DNA of 13,227 nt from contig DAITMB010000130.1 in the NCBI GenBank assembly GCA_036835375.1, forward strand, positions 1-13,227, in the 5' to 3' direction. How positions within the stretch are numbered: the first letter of the stretch is position 1; each line of letters starts with the position of its first letter. This DNA comes from JANQTF01 sp036835375. Lineage in GTDB: Bacteria; Bacteroidota; Bacteroidia; J057. The translations under genes were made by a program, and so were the position numbers. Under the pieces are notes generated by a model, which made no database searches, was not told the origin of the DNA, and worked only from the letters and a program-made list of their open reading frames with translations. Shown here in pieces: positions 6,449 through 13,227 of the stretch.

Positions 6449-6847
6449 ATGGATGCACAAGATCTAGTGCGGATTCAGGACGATGGCTCGACCATTTTAC
6501 TTGTCGATAGTGACAAGTTGTTAGGACATCTGAATAATTTCATTTTGCGCGAGACTTCAATTGAGTCAAAATTTACATCAGTCGAGGTTGTGAGGACCAG
6601 TGATGACTATGGAAGTGATGACTATGTACTCGTGGCAAAGGGTGAGAGATACCGGACCGCTTGGGGACTGACACTTTCAGATGCGGGCGAAGGAATATTC
6701 AAAGCAACAGGGCTTAGCTATACGGAAGATTGCACTGCAGATGGGCGGTGTATGCCCGATAAAAGTAATAGCACGTGTGTCACTGACTGCAAGTCGGGAG
6801 CCTGTTCACGTACTGTTTCGGTCGATACAAACATACTGGCTTACTGA
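6449..6847 (+). CDS. Small cysteine-rich protein of unknown function
   Basis: The frame encodes 132 residues from the ATG at 6449. I recognise no family. The N-terminal two thirds are mixed alpha/beta in character and acidic (SDDYGSDDYV near 51-60). The C-terminal third holds five cysteines, C95, C101, C110, C114 and C119, in a glycine/serine/asparagine-rich stretch, as in small secreted or metal-binding proteins. No signal peptide follows this ATG. However, the frame stays open upstream to 6374 and reads FFISVPLSFPAIEM directly before it, which looks like the hydrophobic core of a signal peptide. A GTG at 6396 with VRRLFF lies one frame away, separated only by a T8 run (6408-6415). The true N-terminus may therefore lie upstream. 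Confidence 0.6.
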   Translation: MDAQDLVRIQDDGSTILLVDSDKLLGHLNNFILRETSIESKFTSVEVVRTSDDYGSDDYVLVAKGERYRTAWGLTLSDAGEGIFKATGLSYTEDCTADGRCMPDKSNSTCVTDCKSGACSRTVSVDTNILAY

Positions 6848-6913
6848 CCGTTGTTTCAAAGCGGTTAAGCTGGCTTATTAAAAAAGTAATTTAAACTCAA
6901 GCCATTCTTCGCT

Positions 6914-6948
6914 TCGTCCTGAAGTTGAAAGCTGATCCCGAGATTCTC
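6914..6948 (-). pseudogene. Relic of a polyprenyl synthase second aspartate-rich region
   Basis: On the minus strand these bases read ENLGISFQLQDE, matching ENLGIGFQLQDD of the prenyl synthase encoded at 4689-5663. The DNA matches 30 of 35 positions, including 19 identical bases (6914-6932 against 5026-5044). Four of the five differences are at third codon positions, and the fifth changes Gly to Ser. The similarity stops on both sides. The pattern suggests a fragment of a diverged second copy rather than a recent duplication. It carries no gene of its own. Confidence 0.5.
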
Positions 6949-7011
6949 GTGAAAGGTGCTACCGTGGATCAAGCCATGAGCGATCATGACAGGTTGTGGG
7001 TGTAGATGGCT

Positions 7012-7019
7012 TATATTTG
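7012..7019 (+). promoter_or_regulatory. Candidate -7 box for the large lipoprotein gene
   Basis: TATATTTG matches the Bacteroidota -7 consensus TAnnTTTG exactly and lies about 57 bases before the ATG at 7077. The nearest upstream TTG (6994-6996) is only 15 bases away, shorter than the usual spacing, so the -33 part is weak. Confidence 0.35.
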
Positions 7020-7076
7020 TTCAGGGTTGATGTATGGATAGGTTACAACTGAGGCCCATTTTCAAATACTTGAGTT

Positions 7077-10000
7077 ATGAGCAAATTCGCGTGTTGGATA
7101 GGTCTGTTGCTAGCGATTGGATGCTGCACAAGCTGTCGAGAAGAAAAAGAGATTACCCGGGACGAAGTGCGCATATTGGCTTGGGTGGACTCCGCCACGT
7201 GGGTCTCTGCCCGATTTCGGGAAACTTGGGCGGAACTGGAGGCAGTCTCCGCGGCCAAGGGATGGACAGTTGAACCCTTGCGAGACCTCAATCAGTTGGA
7301 GGAAGATTCCTTAAAAAGGATATCAGCGCTTTTGTGGTGGGACAGCCCGATCGAGTCGATGAGCGTAAGGCAAATGACTGACGTCGAACGATTTGTGCAG
7401 ATGGGTGGTGGGCTGTTAGCCGTTAATTGCACATTTGAACGGCCCCTTTCCTGGCCTTGGTGGGAGAAAACTCAGGCTGCCTTTCGCCTCGTGGAGCAAC
7501 CCAGCACCATGAGCCTTGCCCAGCCCGTCGCAGATGTAGTGGTCGAAAGGGAGGCCAGACAATTTCCCTATCCGCAAGTAGCCTTCCACCGCCTCACATC
7601 GTGGGTCACATTTCCGTGGGAAAAAGCGCTCAGTCAAGCCATTGGCACCAACACCTATCGCCCATCCAGCGCGGCGTCCCTGCGTGTGCCGGAGGAAAGC
7701 CGATTTACCATCAAGGTCCTCGACTCCGTCATGATAGAACCGATGGAGCTGGCCATCTTACCCGATGGGAAGGTGATCTACATTGAGCGCCGAGGTCGAA
7801 TGAAAATGTATCTGCCTCAGGAAAATCGCACCCGGATCATGCACGAATTTGATGTATGTACCGAAGGAAATTACGAAGACGGGATGCTTGGATTAACCAT
7901 TGATCCCCACTTCGAAGAAAACCATTATCTCTATCTCTACTATTCGCCTGGCTCGGCGTGCGCCATTCAGTCACAATACCTTTCGCGCTTCACCATGATC
8001 GGCGATTCGATCAACTTAGCCTCCGAAAAAGTCATTCTCGAAGTGCCGGTCCAGCGCGAAACCTGCTGCCACTCGGGTGGATCTCTGACTTGGGACACAC
8101 AGGGTAACCTTTACCTCTCCACCGGCGACAATACCAGTTCCAAGGAGTCCGACGGATATTCTCCCCTGGACGAGCGTCCGGGTCGCGGGCCTTATGACTC
8201 GCAGAAATCCTCTTCCAACACCCACGACCTGCGTGGGAAAATCCTCCGGATTCGCCCCAATCGCTTCGGCAGCTACGACATCCCCGATGGCAATTTGTTT
8301 CCCAAAGATGGGTCAGAAGGCAGACCTGAGATCTACGTTATGGGTGCGCGGAATCCTTTTCGCATTGCGGTAGACCCCAAAAATGGATATGTGTACTGGG
8401 GAGATGTGGGACCCGATGTGGGCCATGAAGGAAAATATGGTCCTGAAAGCTTTGACGAGTGGAACCAGGCGCGGACTCCCGGCAATTATGGCTGGCCTTA
8501 TTTCGTCGGCGACAACTTTTCCTACCGTGTGCGCGACTTCGACGCAGATACGGTAGGCGATTATTTCAACCCCTCCGCTCCTGTCAATACCTCTCCTCAC
8601 AATACTGGTCGAAAGCAGCTTCCTCCTGCTCGCCCCGCACTCATTTGGTATGCCAAAGGTCCTTCTGCGGAGTTTCCTCAAGTCGGCGTAGGGTCAAATA
8701 GCGCTATGTCAGGCCCAGTGTATTATCCAGACTTGTATCCGGCATCTTCTGAATCGAAGTTCCCGGATTATTTTGAAGGAAAATGGTTCATCTATGAATG
8801 GGCACGAAGTTGGATTCAGGTAGTGACTTTTGACGAAGCAGGCGAATTAGCCAGGATCGAGCCGTTTTTGCCAAACTGGGAGATGTCTAAGCCCATCGAC
8901 ATGGAATTTGGGCCGGACGGGGCCATGTACGTATTAGAGTATGGACAAAATTATTTTGCTGATAACCCCGATGCGCGCCTGGTGCGAATCGAATATGCCG
9001 CCGGCAATCGCAAGCCCGTCGCCAAGCTTCAGGTAGATCAAGTAGCTGGAGCGGCGCCTTTGGCTATTCAATTCAGCGCTGCCGGGTCTTTTGATTACGA
9101 TGAGGGAGATTCCTTGCACTATTTTTGGAATTTTGGAGACGGCACGCAAGCCAGCGGACTGAATGTCTCCCATGTCTTCAACAGTCAAGGCGTGTATTCG
9201 ACCACCCTTCAAGTGGTGGATCGCAGCGGCGCCCGGCAAGAAGAACGCGTGGAGATCACCGTCGGCAATGCTCGGCCAAACGTTCACATCGCGTGGAAAG
9301 GCAATCGCAGTTTCTATTTTTCTCGCAATCCGATACCGTATCAGGTTACAGTTGATGATCCTGAGGATCAAGCCATTGCACAGATTTCTTTGAGTGACAT
9401 TCTTCTTCGAAGCGTGTATCTTCCCGACGCGCGACTCCTCACCAACATGACCGAAGAAGAAGCCCTGAGTCAGGCACAATTCGCCTATCAAACCGGAAAA
9501 CAACTCATCCAAAACAGCGATTGCGCCTCCTGTCACGCGCTCAAGGTGGCGAATGTAGGACCGACGTACTATGCCATCGCAGAACGCTACCGCCACGATT
9601 TCGATATGGTGGGCTACCTCGCCAATAAGATCATCTTAGGAGGCAATGGAAATTGGGGTGAGAAAATCATGGCTGGACACCCTCAGCTCAGCTTGGACCA
9701 AGCTTCCGACATGGTGCGCTACATTTTGTCTCTCGATGAAAACCAGCAAGCCAATCAGCTTCCTGCCGCAGGGCAATTCCCTTTGAGAGACCACGTCTCC
9801 AAGCCGGGGGGAGCCTACCTTCTTGTGGCCTCTTACACCGACCGCGGCGCCAACGGAATGGCAGCGCTCACTGGCAAACATTCGCTTCTGCTTCGAGACC
9901 CGCTCGTGCAAGCAGAGTCTTATGACATGATGAAAGGCCTTTCTACTTTCGTCATCGGGCCAGATCGAGACATGGAAGTCGTAGCGGGCTTTGCTCCAGG

Positions 10001-10295
10001 GAATTGGATGGCATTCAGAAATTGGGATTTATCTGGTGTAGCCGCATTCACCTGCCGCTTGCTGCCCGACGGTGGTGGAAAAATCAGCGTCAGGCTTGGC
10101 TCACCCGAGGGAAAAATTATTGGCGAAGCAGTCGTACCAAAAGGGAGTAGCTCATCGACTTTGATCGATGTCAACATTCCCCTTTCTCCCTACGACAGCT
10201 TCGCGGATGTGTATTTTGTGGCAGAGCCTGGCGCAGCCATTGGACCTATCGATTGGATCAGGGTGATACCCAGCAATGAGGGTGCGCGACAATAA
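7077..10295 (+). CDS. Lipoprotein: ThuA-like, sugar dehydrogenase, PKD, cytochrome c and CBM6-like domains
   Basis: A complete 1072-residue exported protein. The N-terminus MSKFACWIGLLLAIGC is a lipoprotein signal with Cys16 as the likely lipidated residue. About 28-185 resembles a ThuA-type domain, with FVQMGGGLLAVN and WPWW near 106-125. About 209-641 is a glucose/sorbosone dehydrogenase beta-propeller of the PQQ type: CCHSGG with H332 as the candidate catalytic base, GNLYLSTGDN, and GARNPF with R425 as a likely cofactor-contacting Arg. About 644-731 is a PKD domain (WNFGDG at 684-689). CASCH at 816-820 is a haem c site with M865 as a candidate axial ligand. About 944-1068 resembles a CBM6-type carbohydrate-binding domain starting VQAESYD. 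Inferred role: periplasmic or surface oxidation of a sugar, passing electrons to its own cytochrome. The substrate is unknown. The ThuA-like domain has Asn (N117) where related domains usually have His, so it may be inactive. Confidence 0.9.
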   Translation: MSKFACWIGLLLAIGCCTSCREEKEITRDEVRILAWVDSATWVSARFRETWAELEAVSAAKGWTVEPLRDLNQLEEDSLKRISALLWWDSPIESMSVRQMTDVERFVQMGGGLLAVNCTFERPLSWPWWEKTQAAFRLVEQPSTMSLAQPVADVVVEREARQFPYPQVAFHRLTSWVTFPWEKALSQAIGTNTYRPSSAASLRVPEESRFTIKVLDSVMIEPMELAILPDGKVIYIERRGRMKMYLPQENRTRIMHEFDVCTEGNYEDGMLGLTIDPHFEENHYLYLYYSPGSACAIQSQYLSRFTMIGDSINLASEKVILEVPVQRETCCHSGGSLTWDTQGNLYLSTGDNTSSKESDGYSPLDERPGRGPYDSQKSSSNTHDLRGKILRIRPNRFGSYDIPDGNLFPKDGSEGRPEIYVMGARNPFRIAVDPKNGYVYWGDVGPDVGHEGKYGPESFDEWNQARTPGNYGWPYFVGDNFSYRVRDFDADTVGDYFNPSAPVNTSPHNTGRKQLPPARPALIWYAKGPSAEFPQVGVGSNSAMSGPVYYPDLYPASSESKFPDYFEGKWFIYEWARSWIQVVTFDEAGELARIEPFLPNWEMSKPIDMEFGPDGAMYVLEYGQNYFADNPDARLVRIEYAAGNRKPVAKLQVDQVAGAAPLAIQFSAAGSFDYDEGDSLHYFWNFGDGTQASGLNVSHVFNSQGVYSTTLQVVDRSGARQEERVEITVGNARPNVHIAWKGNRSFYFSRNPIPYQVTVDDPEDQAIAQISLSDILLRSVYLPDARLLTNMTEEEALSQAQFAYQTGKQLIQNSDCASCHALKVANVGPTYYAIAERYRHDFDMVGYLANKIILGGNGNWGEKIMAGHPQLSLDQASDMVRYILSLDENQQANQLPAAGQFPLRDHVSKPGGAYLLVASYTDRGANGMAALTGKHSLLLRDPLVQAESYDMMKGLSTFVIGPDRDMEVVAGFAPGNWMAFRNWDLSGVAAFTCRLLPDGGGKISVRLGSPEGKIIGEAVVPKGSSSSTLIDVNIPLSPYDSFADVYFVAEPGAAIGPIDWIRVIPSNEGARQ

Positions 10296-10468
10296 GGACG
10301 GTTCCTCCACTTATGTTAATGAGCACGCGATTTTTCCGTTCGTGTAGAAAAACCGCTATTAACCCTCTCCGCAGGTGTTTTGGCTGAACTTAGCAGTATG
10401 GTGTCGGCTTCAGCCATGTGAAACTGTTGGTTGACACCTCTTCTACAAGTCAAAAGCGAAATTTTTTG

Positions 10469-10501
10469 TATGGCCGTGGCAAATTTTATGTCACGGCCAT
10501 A
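10469..10501 (+). terminator. Strong hairpin, probable intrinsic terminator
   Basis: ATGGCCGTGGC (10470-10480) pairs with GTCACGGCCAT (10490-10500) around a 9-base loop, with one G-U pair; an outer T-A pair extends the stem to 12 bp. A fairly T-rich stretch (TTGTTTTATT) follows on the plus strand. It is 174 bases past the stop of the large lipoprotein gene and could end that transcript or act as an attenuator before pfkA. The tail is not a pure U-run, so efficiency is uncertain. Confidence 0.6.
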
Positions 10502-10515
10502 ATTGTTTTATTATC

Positions 10516-10533
10516 AAATGGTTAAAACCATTT
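10516..10533. promoter_or_regulatory. Palindromic operator-like site
   Basis: AAATGGTTAAAACCATTT has 8-bp perfect arms around two bases. It follows the terminator-like hairpin and precedes pfkA by about 190 bases. It looks like a binding site for a dimeric regulator; no regulator can be named. Confidence 0.4.
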
Positions 10534-10723
10534 CCGTGGAGGTTGGAAATGCTGATTTTGAACACCCCGCATCTTACCTTGGCTTCGGTTTTGCGGGCGA
10601 AGGAAAATCCCCGAACTTCCGGGCGAGCAGAATCTCGGCCATGATCGGGATGACGCTCAGAAAGGAGGGAGGGAGCGTTGCGGTGAAACAAGGCAAAAAA
10701 TTCTTGCATAAGAAGTCAAGCAA

Positions 10724-11821
10724 ATGTCAAAAAAATTATTGGTTTTAACTGGAGGTGGCGACTGCCCCGGTCTTAATGCGGTCATTCGTGCAGTAGTCAA
10801 GCGCATACATCAAGAGCCTGACTGGCAAGTATTTGGTAGCATCGAAGCCTACAATGGTGTCCTGCTGGATCCGATGGAGATTGTGGAACTCACAGATCAA
10901 TCTGTCGGAGGAATCCACGTCAGGGGTGGCACCATCTTGGGCACCACCAACAAAGCTGGCCCATACGCATGGCCTGTGCAGCAGCCCGATGGTTCTTGGA
11001 TCACCAAAGATCGCTCAGACGAGCTCCTGCAAAAGCTAGATGAATTGGGTTTCAACGCGGTCATCTCCATCGGTGGAGATGGATCCCAGCGGATCTCGCA
11101 GAACTTGTTCGAACGCGGATTGAAGGTAGTGGGAGTTCCCAAAACGATTGACAATGATCTTTCCTCTACCGATTTCACATTTGGCTTTCAGACTGCGGTT
11201 CAGATCGCTTCGGAGAGCATGGACAAATTAGTCACGACTGCCGAAAGCCATAATCGTGTAATGGTCATGGAGGTCATGGGAAGAGACGCAGGCTGGATAG
11301 CCTTGCACACGGCGATCGCTTCTGGCGCGGAAGTTTGCCTTATCCCCGAAATTCCTTATGACATTCGCAAAGTGGTAGAGCGAATCAACCTCCGATATCA
11401 GGCGCGCAGAGGCTTTGCCAACGTGGTCATCGCAGAAGGTGCCAAAGCCATTGATGGCGAGGTCGTGGCGACCCAGAGTCAAGAACAAGGCTATTCGAAT
11501 CGGCGTTTGGGAGGCGTGGGCTATCAGTTTGTAGAGCAAATTCAGGCAGCTGGGTGCGATGCTGATTGCCGGGTGACCGTGTTGGGACATTTGCAACGAG
11601 GAGGCACCCCTATCGCATTTGATCGCGTTTTGGCCGCACAGTTTGGCGTCAAAGCCGTAGAACTGGTGCTTGAGGGAAAGTTTGGCCGAATGACAGCCTA
11701 TCGGCACAACACCATCATTGATGTTGCACTCGAAGATGCCGTCAAAGAATACAATGTCGTCGATCCTAATGGCTTTCTGGTGCGTACTGCCAAGGGCATC
11801 GGAATTAGCTTCGGAGATTGA
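10724..11821 (+). CDS. pfkA: 6-phosphofructokinase (mixed ATP/PPi signature)
   Basis: A complete 365-residue phosphofructokinase, which phosphorylates fructose 6-phosphate to fructose 1,6-bisphosphate in cytoplasmic glycolysis. The N-terminal TGGGDCPGLNAVIRAVV (9-25) is the nucleotide/phosphate loop. GGDGS is at 117-121, PKTIDND at 139-145 with D143 as the likely catalytic base, and MGRDAGW at 185-191 contributes to the sugar site. In Escherichia coli numbering the pair is G104 and K124: Gly at the first position is typical of ATP enzymes, Lys at the second of PPi enzymes. The protein is longer than the ~320-residue bacterial ATP enzymes and resembles the long group (group III) forms found in Bacteroidota and actinobacteria. 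The phosphoryl donor is therefore uncertain. The gene stands alone after a structured intergenic region. No Shine-Dalgarno is visible before MSKK. Confidence 0.94.
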   Translation: MSKKLLVLTGGGDCPGLNAVIRAVVKRIHQEPDWQVFGSIEAYNGVLLDPMEIVELTDQSVGGIHVRGGTILGTTNKAGPYAWPVQQPDGSWITKDRSDELLQKLDELGFNAVISIGGDGSQRISQNLFERGLKVVGVPKTIDNDLSSTDFTFGFQTAVQIASESMDKLVTTAESHNRVMVMEVMGRDAGWIALHTAIASGAEVCLIPEIPYDIRKVVERINLRYQARRGFANVVIAEGAKAIDGEVVATQSQEQGYSNRRLGGVGYQFVEQIQAAGCDADCRVTVLGHLQRGGTPIAFDRVLAAQFGVKAVELVLEGKFGRMTAYRHNTIIDVALEDAVKEYNVVDPNGFLVRTAKGIGISFGD

Positions 11822-11996
11822 ACAGCCCTGTCTGTCTTAGGTTATCCTATTAGAATGAAGTGGTTCATGTTTCGAACTGGTTCAATACAAGAAAGAACTT
11901 TGTGAGATGCTGATTTCAGACTTTCACGTCGCCTTTCACTGCAAATGGTCTTCCCTGGATAATCTGTCGTAGTTCGACAAGAGAGCAAGAAGGAGT

Positions 11997-13227
11997 ATGA
12001 GTAAGAACAGAGGTCGATTTTGGGTATGGTTGCTAGTCATGGCTGGCATCGTGGGCCTGCTAGTTGTGGTCGTGGACATGGTACGCGAAGACCGGGGAAG
12101 CAAACTCGTGCGGGAGGCTTATCGTCTCCTAGAACAAGGTCAATTGGAAGCTGCTGCCCAGCAATTGGAGTCCTCGCGACGGACCTTTGAGATTTTAGAC
12201 CAGCCCTTTCCTGAAAACGACACGCTATATGGTCTCTATCTCTACTTGGGAGACGTCGAGAAGGCATACGATGTGCTGTTTCATTCTTCGGGGTATGCAG
12301 ATTTGAGTGATGCAGATTGGTGTATGAAGGCTTCTCGACTTGCCGAAAAGGTTCTGGTGGAGACGTCAAAGGTAGGTTCACCTGATCCTGAGGAGACTGC
12401 AAACGCTGAGTTCATTCAAGCGATTTTATCAGAAATTCTGTCTCGCGACCGTGAGTTGTCTTTGATTCCCTATCCTAGCACGCTAGATAGCGTTTTGGGA
12501 GAAGCTACTGCCCAGCTTCTCCTCAACGAAGGATATTTTGACGCATTCTATCGCATCGAGAAATGGTCATCCGATCAGCAGGAATGGTGGTATGTCGTGT
12601 CTTGGGAGGGGGAAAATTTTCACTTTGCCGCTTTTCGGGATGCCATTCAGCGCGGATTTCCGCACCATGAGCGCGTCATCATAGATATGTTTGCACCCTT
12701 GGATGATTTTCCGGGAGATTCTCGCTACCAGGCATTTGTAGGAAGAGTCGTGTACGAAGGAAAAGGGCTGCAAGACTCAAGCTTTATTCCGATCGGAACG
12801 CCGTCCTCGTATTCTGCGGATCTCAGTCCCTCACGTTGGGCATTTTACCTAGAAGAATTTGGGTGGAACCCCGTGTTGTTTCATTGGAACTGTGTTGTGC
12901 AAGGAGGTGGCGGTGCGAATGAGGGAGATGCACTTGCCTTCCATATAAATTATCTTCGGGAGGCATTCCAGAATGAAGGAGCGTTCAATCTGATGCAATT
13001 AGCGGAGGAGAGAGGCCTCGTGTACTTGAAAGAAGACGAATCTAATTGCTTCGATAGCCAAAGTATCAATTGTTGGGGCATCAACGACGTTTGGCTCCAA
13101 GCTTTACCGCCAGACCTTATCGCGATTTGGGTAGAAAAATTTGAGATGAGAAAGCGTATCATGGAGCCATCCACCCAGTGGGAAGCTAAAGAAATCGTCC
13201 TCAGCCGTGGCTTGGAGGCGTTCGTGG
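11997..13227 (+). CDS. Membrane-anchored protein of unknown function (3' end cut by window edge)
   Basis: An open frame from the ATG at 11997 runs to the end of the window without a stop, giving 410 residues plus one base. One N-terminal transmembrane segment is visible (about 9-27, WLLVMAGIVGLLVVVVD), preceded by basic SKNRGR, so the rest is probably outside the cytoplasm. Residues 35-110 are helical and TPR-like (AYRLLEQGQLEAAAQQLE, then YLYLGDVEKAYDVLF). The later part is rich in Trp and aromatic residues and has a Gly-rich VVQGGGGANEGD segment. I recognise no catalytic motif or family. AAGGAG lies just one base before the ATG, too close to act as a standard ribosome site. There are four in-frame ATGs but the first gives the signal anchor. 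It stands 175 bp after pfkA and probably has its own promoter. Confidence 0.75.
   Translation, partial: MSKNRGRFWVWLLVMAGIVGLLVVVVDMVREDRGSKLVREAYRLLEQGQLEAAAQQLESSRRTFEILDQPFPENDTLYGLYLYLGDVEKAYDVLFHSSGYADLSDADWCMKASRLAEKVLVETSKVGSPDPEETANAEFIQAILSEILSRDRELSLIPYPSTLDSVLGEATAQLLLNEGYFDAFYRIEKWSSDQQEWWYVVSWEGENFHFAAFRDAIQRGFPHHERVIIDMFAPLDDFPGDSRYQAFVGRVVYEGKGLQDSSFIPIGTPSSYSADLSPSRWAFYLEEFGWNPVLFHWNCVVQGGGGANEGDALAFHINYLREAFQNEGAFNLMQLAEERGLVYLKEDESNCFDSQSINCWGINDVWLQALPPDLIAIWVEKFEMRKRIMEPSTQWEAKEIVLSRGLEAFV

Larger units (their letters stand above)
10296..10723. other. Structured intergenic region before pfkA
   Basis: These 428 bases hold no convincing gene. A plus-strand frame from the ATG at 10519 to 10748 (about 76 codons) overlaps the pfkA start out of frame and looks like chance. 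The region holds several potential RNA structures. TGGCTGAA (10381-10388) pairs with TTCAGCCA (10409-10416). GGTGTC (10400-10405) pairs with GACACC (10433-10438), and these two stems cannot easily coexist. A 12-bp hairpin lies at 10469-10501, a palindrome at 10516-10533, and a stem ACGCTC (10653-10658) / GAGCGT (10673-10678) has a purine-rich loop. It may be a regulated leader, a small RNA or separate sites; I match no known riboswitch. Confidence 0.5.

Noticed and set aside
6871..6904. TGGCTT/AAGCCA inverted repeat just after the small cysteine-rich gene
   Set aside because: Arms of only 6 bp with a 22-base AT-rich loop and no T-run; too weak to call a terminator.
8934..9596. Minus-strand frame of 220 codons
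   Set aside because: Antisense to the propeller, PKD and cytochrome part of the large lipoprotein, whose domains are unmistakable.
10519..10748. Plus-strand frame of about 76 codons before pfkA
   Set aside because: It overlaps the pfkA start out of frame, covers the structured region and resembles no protein; an antisense frame of similar length is equally open.
11228..11707. Minus-strand frame of 159 codons
   Set aside because: Antisense to pfkA, with no recognisable motif.
1..13227. CRISPR array, insertion sequence, tRNA or rRNA
   Set aside because: No regularly spaced repeats, transposase motifs, cloverleaf patterns or rRNA stretches were seen on either strand.

Overview
The window reads as a chromosomal segment of a Bacteroidota bacterium, probably Saprospiria- or Cytophagia-like. 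Four things point there. A large secreted lipoprotein has the ThuA-like / sugar dehydrogenase / PKD / cytochrome c / carbohydrate-binding layout typical of that phylum. Two upstream regions contain exact matches to the Bacteroidota -7 box TAnnTTTG. Shine-Dalgarno sequences are mostly absent. Finally, the UbiD-family decarboxylase is of a long (611 aa) form common there. The assignment is an inference from content; no rRNA or other marker gene is present.

Left part (1-5663, all minus strand): two paralogous MarR-family regulator genes (the first cut by the window edge), a UbiD-family decarboxylase, a rhomboid intramembrane protease with an intact catalytic dyad, and a short-chain polyprenyl diphosphate synthase. 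Both marR genes have a near-identical operator-like inverted repeat about 110 bp upstream of the start codon, which suggests auto- or cross-regulation. The intergenic region upstream of ubiD is crowded with ATGAAT-type repeats around a candidate promoter. UbiD and the prenyl synthase could both serve quinone biosynthesis, but nothing in the sequence proves this link.

Middle part (5664-7076): about 785 bp without a clear gene, possibly containing a decayed gene, then a small cysteine-rich unknown protein (6449-6847). In front of that protein, a run of eight T separates a signal-peptide-like segment from the reading frame. Just after it lies a short relic (6914-6948) that matches the second aspartate-rich region of the upstream prenyl synthase, with mostly synonymous differences.

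Right part (7077-13227, plus strand): the 1072-residue lipoprotein (likely periplasmic or surface carbohydrate oxidation coupled to a fused cytochrome c), a 428-bp intergenic region with several overlapping hairpins and a strong terminator-like stem, a 6-phosphofructokinase with a mixed ATP/PPi signature, and the start of an unrecognised membrane-anchored protein that runs off the window.

There is no CRISPR array, insertion sequence, tRNA or rRNA that I can support. The most interesting signals are regulatory or structural: the paired MarR operators, the repeat cluster before ubiD, the T8 tract, the prenyl-synthase relic and the structured region before pfkA.
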